A DNA stretch of 64,000 nucleotides from Brevibacillus centrosporus (GTDB lineage: Bacteria > Bacillota > Bacilli > Brevibacillales > Brevibacillaceae): NCBI RefSeq assembly GCF_003710815.1, contig NZ_RHHP01000045.1, forward strand, positions 38,640-102,639, read 5' to 3'. The position numbers and the translations under genes are program-made. How positions within the stretch are numbered: the stretch's first letter is position 1; every line of letters begins with the position of its first letter. Below are positions 8,004-16,678 of the stretch, one piece after another. The notes under the pieces are model-generated. The model did no database searches and had not been told where the DNA came from. It saw only the letters and a list, made by a program, of their open reading frames with translations.

Positions 8004-9682
8004 TATTGATTCACCCAGCTGTCCTGGTACATCAAGCCTCGCAACGGATGCATCCGTACTCCTTCCACCGGCTTACGCACCACGTTGAACTGCTTCTCCG
8101 TATAAAGCGGTACCCACCATGCTTGCTCCACGACGTATTTTTGGATTTCCTTGTAGACTTCCTTGCGGGCGGCGCTGTCTACCGTCGTTCTGCCTTTGAC
8201 CAACAGACTGTCCAGCTTGTCATCCTTGACGGCACTGAAGTTCAGACCATTGGCGATTTGGCTGGAGTGCAGGAACAGGTAAAGGACGTCCGGGTCATTT
8301 AGCGTGTACCCCATCAGCGTCATATCAAAATTTCCTTTTGTCGCCGTATCAACCAAAGCGCCCCACTCCAGCGTCACGATTTTCACATCGACACCGACAT
8401 CCTTGAGCATCGCTTGAATGACTTGCGCAGCCTGTGCCCATGTACCTGTTTGCGCCAAGATCTCCATCGTCAGCGGCTTGCCGTCCTTTTCGTAGATTCC
8501 TTGCGCATTCTTCTGATAGCCGGCCTTTTCCAACAGCGCCTTTGCTTCATCGGCTTTATAGGCATAGCCGTAGTCTTTTACCCCTTCATCGTAACCAAAC
8601 AGGGAGGGAGGAAGCGGACCATAGGCTACCACACCTTCGCCCTGTATGACGGCCTTCATGATTGCTTCTTTATTGATCGCCATGTTCAGAGCCTGTCTGA
8701 CTTCAAGCTGCTGGAATACCGGCTTTCTCGTGTTCATCATAATGAACAGCCCGAGACCATTGCGAAGCATTTCCTTTACCTCATACTGTGGGTTATCCTT
8801 GTATTTCTTCACGTCCTTGGCATCGATTTTGGAAGCAATATCGATCGATCCACTCTCCAGCGCCGCTAGCATGGTCTGGTTTTCGTTGATGAATTTGTAC
8901 ACGAGCTTGTCAGGGTAAACAGGGCCTTGGTTCTTGGCGATCGGATCCGCCCAGGTGAAATCTTCATTGCGAACGAAAGTAATGGACTGACCATTCTCCC
9001 AGCTCTCAAATTTCCACGGTCCGACGCCCACCGGTTGACGTCCGTATTTGTCTCCAGCTTTCTTGATCGCCTCCAGGGAAAGCGGCTGCAGCCACCCCGG
9101 ATCACTTAAGTATTGCAGCAAAGGCGCAAACGGTTGTTTGAGCGTAAGGACTAACGTCTTATCATCCGGCGCTTCCACCGAAGCTACCTCAGACAGGTTG
9201 CTGCCTGCGACTTTGGCAGCCGTCTGTGGGTCAAGGGCTCGCTGATACGTTTCAGCAAACGATTTGGCCGTCAGCGGTGTGCCGTCCTGAAACTTCACAC
9301 CGGAGCGTATGACAAAGGTCCATGTCTTCCCATCCTCCGACACGGTCCAGCTCTCCGCTAAATAAGGCTTGAATTCCAGCGTTTCGGGATCCTGTGTAAC
9401 CAATCCCCCACCGAGGTTCCCTGCGATTTGGTTCGCGACCGCCATCCCTGTTTTTTGGATATCTAATTGATCCGGCTCGTCTTTTAATCCAATGGTGATG
9501 GTCCCGCCCTTTTTCGGCTGCAGACTCGCAGAAGCAGGCTGTTCTCCTGTCGTTGCCTGTGTACCGCTCGGCGCAGCTGTGTTGCTCGTGGACGAGCTGC
9601 TACATCCCACGAACAACGAAGCTACCAGCGGCACCATTGCCGTCAAGGCTACTATTTTTTTGAAAGATACGGTCGTACCCAT
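8003..9682 (-). CDS. Peptide/nickel-type substrate-binding lipoprotein (SBP_bac_5)
   Basis: 559 residues. The signal peptide ends in a lipobox (SLFVGC, Cys near residue 27), so the mature protein is membrane-anchored outside the cell. A Ser/Thr/Gly-rich linker precedes the family 5 binding domain (GGTITIGLKDEPDQLD, later YKFINENQTMLAALESGSID). It captures peptides for the OppB/OppC permeases encoded directly downstream. The ATG at 9682 follows GAGGGGGCGAC. It is probably the first gene of a three-gene unit ending at the lysR junction. Confidence 0.92.
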   Translation of the reverse strand: MGTTVSFKKIVALTAMVPLVASLFVGCSSSSTSNTAAPSGTQATTGEQPASASLQPKKGGTITIGLKDEPDQLDIQKTGMAVANQIAGNLGGGLVTQDPETLEFKPYLAESWTVSEDGKTWTFVIRSGVKFQDGTPLTAKSFAETYQRALDPQTAAKVAGSNLSEVASVEAPDDKTLVLTLKQPFAPLLQYLSDPGWLQPLSLEAIKKAGDKYGRQPVGVGPWKFESWENGQSITFVRNEDFTWADPIAKNQGPVYPDKLVYKFINENQTMLAALESGSIDIASKIDAKDVKKYKDNPQYEVKEMLRNGLGLFIMMNTRKPVFQQLEVRQALNMAINKEAIMKAVIQGEGVVAYGPLPPSLFGYDEGVKDYGYAYKADEAKALLEKAGYQKNAQGIYEKDGKPLTMEILAQTGTWAQAAQVIQAMLKDVGVDVKIVTLEWGALVDTATKGNFDMTLMGYTLNDPDVLYLFLHSSQIANGLNFSAVKDDKLDSLLVKGRTTVDSAARKEVYKEIQKYVVEQAWWVPLYTEKQFNVVRKPVEGVRMHPLRGLMYQDSWVNQ

Positions 9683-9794
9683 ATCGTCGCCCCCTCGTAT
9701 GTAGTAGAAATACTTTACGAAAACAGTATCATAATTCTGAAAATGCAGATTATCAGACGTTTTTATATGGTATAGATGATTTGTTTCCTACCTG

Positions 9795-9850
9795 CGCAGA
9801 AAACAAGAAAAGCCGCCACAATCCCGCTCCTTTCGGCCGGATCATGACAG
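9795..9850 (-). terminator. Probable intrinsic terminator after the cupin gene
   Basis: On the minus strand AAAAGCTG...CGGCTTTT with inner ATCC/GGAT pairs forms a long hairpin ending in CTTTTC. It sits between the cupin stop and the start of the binding-protein gene. Confidence 0.45.
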
Positions 9851-9873
9851 CTTTTACGATCTATTTATCATTA

Positions 9874-10209
9874 TTAAGAGCATCTCCTAAGCTTTGCTTG
9901 TAAATGTTGATTGGGCTCAATGAACAGCGTATGACATTCTCCATTTGGAACGAAGATCTTGTAAGCCACTCCTTTTGGAATGACGATCAGCTCTCCTGCT
10001 TCCACCCAGATGTTGCGCTCATGGTACATCATGAGCAGTCGACCTTTGATTACATACAGGAGCTCATCCTTATCATCATGCTGCTGCCAGTCAAATTCGC
10101 CCTGGAGCTTTTCCAGTTTGATGGAGGATCCATTCATTTCCCCTATTACCTCGGGACCACTGAAACCTTGAAACTGAGAAAAATGCTGACTGATATTGAT
10201 CTTTTCCAT
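9874..10209 (-). CDS. Small cupin-domain protein
   Basis: 111 residues from the ATG at 10209, which has AAAGGAGAGGG just upstream; a longer reading frame to 10278 lacks this support. A single cupin barrel is visible: WQQHDDKDELLYVIKGRLLM (motif 1 region), GELIVIPKGVAYKIFV and ECHTLFIEP. The usual metal-binding HxH of motif 1 is reduced to HDDKDE. By family it may bind a small molecule or act as an isomerase or sensor; nothing specific can be inferred. It stands alone. Confidence 0.78.
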   Translation of the reverse strand: MEKINISQHFSQFQGFSGPEVIGEMNGSSIKLEKLQGEFDWQQHDDKDELLYVIKGRLLMMYHERNIWVEAGELIVIPKGVAYKIFVPNGECHTLFIEPNQHLQAKLRRCS

Positions 10210-10355
10210 CACGATGACCCTCTCCTTTTTTCTATATCCAAATGATACGTAAATGAGTAGGGAAGTTACATAGAACACGCCTCATAGCTAGATGAGAGTT
10301 CGAATCACAAAACGATGATAAGGTGCAGAATATTGAGATACCGCACACGCGCAAA

Positions 10356-10394
10356 GCCTGGTTTCGATCGATAAAGCTCTCTCTTCCAGGCTCT
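10356..10394 (-). terminator. Possible terminator after the germination-permease gene
   Basis: On the minus strand AGCCTGG...CCAGGCT forms a seven-base-pair stem directly after the TAG stop, followed by TTGC rather than a clean T run. Weak candidate. Confidence 0.35.
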
Positions 10395-11073
10395 ACTCGG
10401 TCTTGCTCTTCCGCAGCTTCCCCGCCACATACAGCATCAGGAGAATGTACATCTCCGCAAATCCGAAGGTAAAGGCAGGAAGCACTCCACTTATAATGGG
10501 ACCCATGCCCTTAGCCGCAAGTGGCTGTAGATACGATATGTCCACTTGAGGGATCAGGAAGACGACGAGAAATACGAGCAATCCTAGAAACACCGGAAAC
10601 AATAGCTCACTCATGCGTGCGAATGCCTTTACCCCATAGCGATAGGCGATGATCACCGTCGTGTACAGGATGATAATGGCTTCAGCTGGGGTCTCCGGCA
10701 TCATCTGCGTAGTCATAAATTGACCCATCTCGCTTACTAGCGTGAGGCTGCATATATATTTCAAGCAGAAAAAATTGCTTTGTGCCACTTCAATCAGGCT
10801 TTTTCGCTGCTGCTTGTGTGCGATTCCGGAGAATAACCAACCAACAGCAAGCCCCAAAAATAATGCAATCAGCATCGATAGCCAAGCGTCCTGCTTTACG
10901 GAGGACGCAATGACAGTGGGGAGCACGAGGATCGAGTCACCGATCACCCCGAGAATGATTAAAATCGTGAACTGCCTCTCCAGCTTTCTTAGCTGCTGAA
11001 TGAATCGACCAATGGCATAGCTTCCGGTCTGCGATGCATTTCTGCTTGGAAAATGCTGTTTTTTATCATGCAT
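10393..11073 (-). pseudogene. Shortened GerAB-type spore germination permease (probable remnant)
   Basis: 226 residues from the ATG at 11073 (AGGAAG upstream), against roughly 360 for GerAB proteins of the Spore_permease family. The recognisable part includes TTQMMPETPAEAI (family: TxLPxTP), RMSELLFP and a VLPAFTFGFAEMYILLMLY segment. The region before the TP motif is about 15 residues short, and the last third, with several membrane helices, is absent; the frame ends in KLRKSKTE. GerAB proteins are inner-membrane germinant receptor subunits working with GerAA and GerAC, and neither partner is present here. I infer a decayed or non-functional gene, though a short membrane protein may still be made. 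Confidence 0.6.
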
Positions 11074-11097
11074 TGTCAAACTGCTTCCTGCTCGCTC

Positions 11098-11991
11098 CTA
11101 ATGCAGGACATTCAGCAAAAACGTGAGCGTCCCTACACTGATGACAGTCGTCACCAGCACACTGCTGGATACAAACTGCGGTCTCATATTGAATTGAATC
11201 GCGTAGATCGCAGTGGTCGCCGCTGAAGGCATCGCTGCCAGAATGACCAACACATTTCGCAGCAGCGGATCGATCGGAAAGAACAGACAAATCAAGTACG
11301 CCAACAAAGGAGACGCTACCAGCCGGATCAAGCTGACGACACTCAGCTGCTGCCATGCGAAGTTGGAGGAAGACACATTCGCCAGCTGCATGCCGAGAAT
11401 CAGCATAATAACAGGGATAGCTGCCTGCGCGACCAGATCAATCGCCTGGTAGTAGCTCTCGGGGATGACGATATTCATCTGTTGCATCAAAATCGCCACT
11501 ACCACGGCATAATTGGAGGGCTGCTTGAAAATGGCTTTGACCGCCGTCCCCACTCCCCCTCTTCCCCTGGAGGCAAAATACACGCCGAACACACCCATAA
11601 TAATGGAGTGAAAGACCATGATTTGCACGGCGTACGTAAAACCTGCTTCCCCAAACGCAAAGAGGATAATCGGCGTCCCGTAGTTTCCGCTGTTCATGAA
11701 GGCGGTGGACAGCATCACGGCACTCTCCAGCTGCTTGTCATATTTAAACAGCTTGGAGGTCAGGAGCGTGACCAGAATCAAGACTGCCAGAAGCAGCATC
11801 GAAATGATCACGATATAAAAGAGCTGAAGATCTAGGGCCGTCTTGTAAAAGGTGCGAAATACGAGGGCGGTCGTCAAAACGTAAATAGCCAGCGTCGATA
11901 TCGGTTTCAGGTCCAGCTTGAAAATGCGTTGGAGGATGTAACCGGAGAGAAAGATCAACAAGACAGGCAAAATGACTTGAACAAAGATCAT
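11098..11991 (-). CDS. AEC-family (auxin efflux carrier type) transporter
   Basis: 297 residues, almost entirely hydrophobic, with two halves of about five helices each, as in AEC/BART transporters. It has the typical NSGNYGTPI motif near residues 100-110 and AAMPSAATTAIYAIQF near the C-terminus. Bacterial members move carboxylates or amino-acid-like anions such as malate. It follows the D-cysteine desulfhydrase gene but is separated from it by a strong terminator, so it may have its own promoter (a TATACT box lies near 12025). The substrate is unknown. Confidence 0.87.
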   Translation of the reverse strand: MIFVQVILPVLLIFLSGYILQRIFKLDLKPISTLAIYVLTTALVFRTFYKTALDLQLFYIVIISMLLLAVLILVTLLTSKLFKYDKQLESAVMLSTAFMNSGNYGTPIILFAFGEAGFTYAVQIMVFHSIIMGVFGVYFASRGRGGVGTAVKAIFKQPSNYAVVVAILMQQMNIVIPESYYQAIDLVAQAAIPVIMLILGMQLANVSSSNFAWQQLSVVSLIRLVASPLLAYLICLFFPIDPLLRNVLVILAAMPSAATTAIYAIQFNMRPQFVSSSVLVTTVISVGTLTFLLNVLH

Positions 11992-12050
11992 GACTTGTTA
12001 CCCACTTTCCGAATCAAATGAATGCTAAGAACAGTATAGCAGAGGAAGCA

Positions 12051-12082
12051 AAAAAAACTCGCCATAAAAAGCGAGTTTTTCC
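12051..12082. terminator. Strong bidirectional intrinsic terminator
   Basis: AAAAACTCGC and GCGAGTTTTT pair around a CATAAAAA loop, with T runs on both strands. It separates the dcyD-like gene from the AEC transporter gene. Confidence 0.85.
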
Positions 12083-12162
12083 CTGCGTTTGCTTGAGATC
12101 GGCTTGATGCTGTCTTCGTCACTCCATCATCGAACAAAGTTTCTTTCCTGTCGAAAGGGCAC

Positions 12163-13158
12163 TCAGGGGATAAACAGCTGCGGCACCGTATACAGTGCCG
12201 GCGATCCGCCCGTATGCAAAAACAATAGGTGGTCCTCTTTGGCAAAACGTCCCTCTCGGATCATACCGATCAGACCTGCCATCGCTTTTCCGGAATAAAC
12301 CGGATCGAGCAAGATGCCCTCTGTTTGGGCAACCAGCTTCACGGCTTCGATCATTTCCTCGGTTGGAATCGCATAGCCAGGACCTACGAAGCGGTCATCG
12401 CAGAGAACAGACTCGGGACGAATCTCCCCTCGCAGACCAATCATTTCAGCGGTGCTGGCGAAAAGGTCCAGCACCTTCGCTTCTTGCGCCGCACGATCGC
12501 GGCTGACGTTTACTCCAATCACCTTTATGTCGGACTGGCGAGCGAGGAAGCCTGCCAAAAGGCCTGCCTGCGTTCCCGCACTCCCTGACGCCGTTACCAC
12601 ATAATCGTACACGATGCCGGACTCCCATGACTGCTGCTCGATTTCCTGCGCGCAAGCCATATAGCCGAGTGACCCCACTTCATTGGAGCCGCCCACCGGA
12701 ATCAAATACGCTTTTCTTCCTTGGTCTGCCAGCTCCTGTGCCAGCTTCTCCATCACAGGCAGTGTGTCACCACCCGCAGGAATCACTTCGATCTTTTCCA
12801 CTCCCAGCAAATGAAACAGCAGATGGTTTCCGTTCGCCTGGGGATTGTAGCCGTCGATCGGCTCTGTCAGTACTAGCTGGCATTTGAGCCCTTCCCTTAC
12901 TGCGGCAGCCAGTGTCAGGCGACAATGGTTGGATTGAACGGCTCCGCATGTAATCAGTGTATCGGCTCCCTGCCTGAGGGCGTCTGCCACCAGGTATTCC
13001 AGTTTGCGTGTCTTGTTTCCCCCCACGGTCAGTCCCAGCTGATCGTCGCGTTTGATGGAAATCGTGGGTCCCCCCAGCACCTGCGAAAGCCGCTCCAGCT
13101 TCTCGATTGGAGTGGGTCCAGCCGTGTAGCGCCTGCGCTCATAGCGAATTTTGTTCAT
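12163..13158 (-). CDS. dcyD: D-cysteine desulfhydrase / ACC deaminase family PLP enzyme
   Basis: 331 residues. GGNKTRKLEYL (near residues 47-57) carries the PLP-binding lysine. SNHCRLTLAAA follows, and TASGSAGTQAGLLAGF near 190-205 is the phosphate-binding loop of fold-type II enzymes. The family splits D-cysteine to pyruvate, sulfide and ammonia, or deaminates 1-aminocyclopropane-1-carboxylate; the two activities cannot be separated with confidence by eye. GAGGAG precedes the ATG. It is the second gene of the sigma-54-promoted unit begun by the DUF169 gene. Confidence 0.87.
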   Translation of the reverse strand: MNKIRYERRRYTAGPTPIEKLERLSQVLGGPTISIKRDDQLGLTVGGNKTRKLEYLVADALRQGADTLITCGAVQSNHCRLTLAAAVREGLKCQLVLTEPIDGYNPQANGNHLLFHLLGVEKIEVIPAGGDTLPVMEKLAQELADQGRKAYLIPVGGSNEVGSLGYMACAQEIEQQSWESGIVYDYVVTASGSAGTQAGLLAGFLARQSDIKVIGVNVSRDRAAQEAKVLDLFASTAEMIGLRGEIRPESVLCDDRFVGPGYAIPTEEMIEAVKLVAQTEGILLDPVYSGKAMAGLIGMIREGRFAKEDHLLFLHTGGSPALYTVPQLFIP

Positions 13159-13241
13159 GCACTTCTCCTCATTTCCTGCGAATAGTCTCTCTAAAGAATA
13201 CTACTCGCCGCAGAGGATTCCTCTATGACCAGGCGTTGTCT

Positions 13242-14012
13242 TTATCCGTAGCTATGCTGCATCCCTGCGCGAACATCCATCTGAACCCCGTATTGGGGAA
13301 TCGGATAGCGCAGTCCATTCTTGGAAAGCTGTTCGAGTCCATCTAGTGCTTTTAGCAAAAATTCGGGCGGCAAAGCCATGAGCAGCTCGTCATCCAGAAC
13401 TCCTCCGTAGCGCCTTTCGGCAAAACAGGGGATCGAGAGACTCGGCTCCCCTGTACTCAATGCACGTCCCCAGGAATCGGCGCAGGACGATTCACCAACG
13501 ACACTCCACTCCAGCTTTTTGTAGCCGGACCACTGCAAGCCATTGATGAACAGAATCATCTGTCCCGGTGTTCCGTACAGCAGACAAATATCGGGTGTAA
13601 AACGCTGCGAGATCAAGGGAGAAACCGCCATGGCTTCGTATTGTCCAAAAGGCACGACTGTCATAGCTTGCTGATGGGCAGCTGCCTCTTGTTCGTTTTC
13701 AAACCAGACACCGGCCATATTCTTCCCCGACAGCCATTCCTCTGTGCGAGGATGCAGCCCGAGGACGACTCCACACTGGGGAGATACGAGATCGTCTGCC
13801 GTGATCCCGACCGTCCAGCCTAAACGGGCAGCCTGCGCCACGATCTGATCCGCTGTATGTATGGCCTGCGGACGACGAATCCGGTGGATGGCTTCCATTT
13901 CCTCGCGTGTGGCAAACAGCTTCATTCCGATCGGGGTCGTTTTTAAGCGCAAATACTGCTGCAAGCGATCGACGATTTGCTTCCAGTCATACACGGATTG
14001 CTTTTGCTCCAA
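13242..14012 (-). CDS. DUF169 (COG2043) family protein
   Basis: 256 residues from a TTG start at 14012 with AAGGGGGAG upstream. The TTPIGMKLF segment, the CGVVLGLHPRTEEW region and PQYGVQMD near the C-terminus fit DUF169, a family of unknown function found in many anaerobes and Firmicutes. Several cysteines (CGVV, ICLLYG, SCADSW, CFAERR) are present. It is the first gene downstream of a sigma-54 promoter and is followed by a D-cysteine desulfhydrase gene, hinting at sulfur or D-amino-acid metabolism. That role is inferred from context only. Confidence 0.78.
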   Translation of the reverse strand: MEQKQSVYDWKQIVDRLQQYLRLKTTPIGMKLFATREEMEAIHRIRRPQAIHTADQIVAQAARLGWTVGITADDLVSPQCGVVLGLHPRTEEWLSGKNMAGVWFENEQEAAAHQQAMTVVPFGQYEAMAVSPLISQRFTPDICLLYGTPGQMILFINGLQWSGYKKLEWSVVGESSCADSWGRALSTGEPSLSIPCFAERRYGGVLDDELLMALPPEFLLKALDGLEQLSKNGLRYPIPQYGVQMDVRAGMQHSYG

Positions 14013-14180
14013 GCCTATTTCTCCCCCTTATTGGCGGTTGTCCAGCATCTTCTACTGTTCATCCGCCTATTTGTCATAGTAGCTCGCATCGACATGCCGC
14101 CTACTGCCATTCTATTCCTCGCATGAATGGATAAGGACACAGGCACCCCATCCCCTTCACCTGATTAACGCTTTCATTTA

Positions 14181-14196
14181 TGCAAAAGAAGTGCCA
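14181..14196 (-). promoter_or_regulatory. Sigma-54 (RpoN) -24/-12 promoter for the DUF169-dcyD unit
   Basis: On the minus strand TGGCAC, five bases, then TTGCA gives an exact match to the sigma-54 consensus TGGCAC-N5-TTGCW. It faces the DUF169 gene 169 bases downstream. The divergent neighbour encodes a sigma-54 activator, the expected enhancer-binding partner. The remainder of the 14013-14328 gap holds no gene. Confidence 0.88.
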
Positions 14197-14328
14197 CCTT
14201 CAACTGCTTGGCTTACACGAAAAAAAGTGAATGCGCCTACAAAAATGTTCCTCCTTCGCATACAATTGATGTAATATTCAGACACTTGTACAAAAAAACA
14301 CACATCTTGTGGAAGAGGGGGAATGCTC

Positions 14329-16479
14329 GTGAACATGTCCAGCTGCATGACCAAAGAGTTTGTCGCTCTGCAGGCAGATTGTACTTTGGGATATGTCTTG
14401 ACCCAGTTTCTTGCGCATCGCCAAGACGTAGGATGCATCCTGTATGAGGACGGCACCCTGGAAGGGATCATCACGAAATATCAGCTCTATCGCATGATTC
14501 TCAAGAATTGTCCACTCGACACTCCCATCACGCCTTACCTGTACCGCGATGTGACGACCGTTCCCTTTCACTACCCTGTCACGGAAGCGAGGAAAATCCT
14601 GCTCTCCGCAAAGGTCGCCCATGCGGTGATCGTGGATGACGATGGGAAAGTCCTCGGTGTTTCCACCAAAAGCGACTTGATTCAAAGCTTCCTGCAGCGA
14701 GAGCGTCGTTTGATCAACCAGATGACCGCCCTGATCGAAAATCTCGAGGACGGTGTCATCGGGATCGACCACATGCATCATATCCATACGTTCAACTCTG
14801 CTGCAGCGGAAATGTTTCAAATCAACTCCGCCACAGTGATGGAGGAACACATCCAGACACTTTTACCCAAGATCAGTGACGGCATGATTCACGCCCTGGA
14901 AAACGAAGCCCCTCGTGAACCGCAAAAGGTCCAGCTCCCTTCCGCTGTCGTTATGGCTTCCTACACCCCCATTTCTTTTCGCGAAAAAGTGATTGGCGCA
15001 ATTGCCGTGCTGCGTGATCTCACTGCGTATGAGAAAGTGGCCCGCGAGCTGGAAACGACCAAGCGTCTCGAGGGGATGCTCGAAAGTGCCTTGGAGATGG
15101 CCTATGACGGCATCGCGATCATCGATGAGCAGGGCTGCTTTCAAATGGTCAACGATGCGCTGCTGGAGCTTTACGACATTTCGCGGGAGGAGCTGCTCGG
15201 TACACCAGCCTCGCAAAGCTTGCCAGAGCTGAACCTGGAGGACACGCTGCGCACGGGCAAAGAGCTCGTCGGCGATATTCAGATCATCCGCGGCATCAAA
15301 TGCGTCATCACCCGCATGCCGATCATCGTTCAAAACAAGCAGGTGGGGGCGATTGCCAAAGTCATCTTCCGTCAGCTTCCCCATATGAAAGACCTGTTCA
15401 GCCGCATGGAAAACCTGGAGCACGAGCTCACCTACTATCGCGGCGAATACATGCGCTCCCATGTGCAAGGTACGGCTTTCGACCATGTGATCACGCGCAA
15501 TTCGGCGATGGAATCCACCAAAAACCAAGCCTATCTATCTGCCCAGGGCTCCTCGACCGTCCTGATCACAGGCGAGAGCGGAACAGGCAAGGAGCTGTTT
15601 GCTCAAGCCATTCACGAAATCTCAGGGAGACCCGGCCGCTTCGTCAAAGTAAATTGCGCTGCCATTCCCGAGGAGCTTTTGGAATCGGAGTTTTTCGGTT
15701 ATGCCGACGGTGCGTTTACCGGGGCTCGAAAGGGCGGAAAGCCCGGCAAATTCGAACTGGCTGACGGGGGCACGCTGTTTCTAGACGAGATTGGCGATAT
15801 GCCGCTGGCGTTGCAAGCCAAGCTCTTGCGCGTTTTGCAGGAGAAATCCTTTGACCGGATCGGCGACACCGTCAGCAGGACCGTGGATGTGCGCATCGTC
15901 TCTGCCACCAACAAGCATCTCGAGGATCTGATTGCCGAACGAAAATTCCGTGAAGACCTTTACTACCGCATTCACGTCATTCATCTCGCCATCCCGCCGC
16001 TTCGTGAGCGAAAAGAGGACTTGCCCCTGCTCTGCAGCCATCTGGTGCAGAAGCTGAATAAAATTTTAGGGAAGCAGGTACAAGGCGTCACTCCATCTAC
16101 CTTGGAGCGTTTGCAGCACCATCATTGGCCAGGAAACGTTCGGGAATTGGAAAATGTCTTGGAAAGGGCCATGAACCTGAACGCGGGAGACTGGATCGTC
16201 CCGGAGGCGCTGCCTGCCTTTCTCGCCAATGCAGAGCCCCTTTCCTTGCCAGCCCCTCCTCTTCTCCCAGCAAAGCTGCCAGCCATGACGCACAGCAAGC
16301 GGGATGTCATAGCGGCAGCCGAGAGAGACTTGATCGTCGCAGCTCTCTCCGAATGCGGTGGAAATCGCAGTCTCGCTGCTGAAAGACTCGCTATCAGCCG
16401 CTCGACCCTCTATCAAAAAATCAAGAAATACCAGATTGAGGAGCGAAGCTTTTTTGAGAGCAAATCCCCGTATCCGTAA
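14329..16479 (+). CDS. Sigma-54-dependent regulator with CBS, PAS, AAA+ and Fis-type HTH domains
   Basis: 716 residues from GTG at 14329, seven bases after GGAAGAGGGGG; ATGs at 14323 and 14335 are alternatives. In order: a CBS pair (about 1-120), two PAS-like domains (about 130-235 and 245-345), an AAA+ domain with Walker A GESGTGKE, the sigma-54-contacting GAFTGA loop and FLDEIGDMP, and a C-terminal Fis-type helix-turn-helix (NRSLAAERLAISRSTLYQKI). CBS plus PAS modules suggest sensing of an adenylate or other ligand. It lies divergent from the DUF169-dcyD unit that carries a perfect sigma-54 promoter, so it is very likely its activator. Confidence 0.92.
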   Translation: MNMSSCMTKEFVALQADCTLGYVLTQFLAHRQDVGCILYEDGTLEGIITKYQLYRMILKNCPLDTPITPYLYRDVTTVPFHYPVTEARKILLSAKVAHAVIVDDDGKVLGVSTKSDLIQSFLQRERRLINQMTALIENLEDGVIGIDHMHHIHTFNSAAAEMFQINSATVMEEHIQTLLPKISDGMIHALENEAPREPQKVQLPSAVVMASYTPISFREKVIGAIAVLRDLTAYEKVARELETTKRLEGMLESALEMAYDGIAIIDEQGCFQMVNDALLELYDISREELLGTPASQSLPELNLEDTLRTGKELVGDIQIIRGIKCVITRMPIIVQNKQVGAIAKVIFRQLPHMKDLFSRMENLEHELTYYRGEYMRSHVQGTAFDHVITRNSAMESTKNQAYLSAQGSSTVLITGESGTGKELFAQAIHEISGRPGRFVKVNCAAIPEELLESEFFGYADGAFTGARKGGKPGKFELADGGTLFLDEIGDMPLALQAKLLRVLQEKSFDRIGDTVSRTVDVRIVSATNKHLEDLIAERKFREDLYYRIHVIHLAIPPLRERKEDLPLLCSHLVQKLNKILGKQVQGVTPSTLERLQHHHWPGNVRELENVLERAMNLNAGDWIVPEALPAFLANAEPLSLPAPPLLPAKLPAMTHSKRDVIAAAERDLIVAALSECGGNRSLAAERLAISRSTLYQKIKKYQIEERSFFESKSPYP

Positions 16480-16529
16480 AGGTACTGGGATTTTGTCATT
16501 CTCATCTCATGTCCCGTGTTTGAAATGCC

Positions 16530-16547
16530 GATACCTTTTAAAAGGTA
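16530..16547. repeat. Perfect 16-base palindrome between the activator and diguanylate cyclase genes
   Basis: TACCTTTTAAAAGGTA is self-complementary. It lies about 50 bases past the activator stop. It has no following T run, so it could be an operator or a small hairpin; function is unknown. Confidence 0.35.
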
Positions 16548-16678
16548 CTCTACTCCACCTTATTCCTGTCCATTCCGGCACGGTCAGCTTTTTCCTTTGA
16601 AAAAACGATTCATCTGCGAATAAACGGGGTAAAGATTATTCCATGGTTTTATATGGTGCAAATGAAAAGGTGTTGGGC

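Noticed and set aside
11066..11356. A minus-strand open frame with an apparent start overlapping the AEC transporter gene
   Set aside because: It is in a shifted frame of the transporter gene, with unusual residue composition and no similarity.
12195..12588. Plus-strand open frames opposite the D-cysteine desulfhydrase gene
   Set aside because: They overlap a gene with intact PLP-enzyme motifs and show no family signature.
14863..15528. Long minus-strand open frames (also 14278-14850) inside the sigma-54 activator gene
   Set aside because: They lie wholly within a strongly supported coding region and resemble no protein family.
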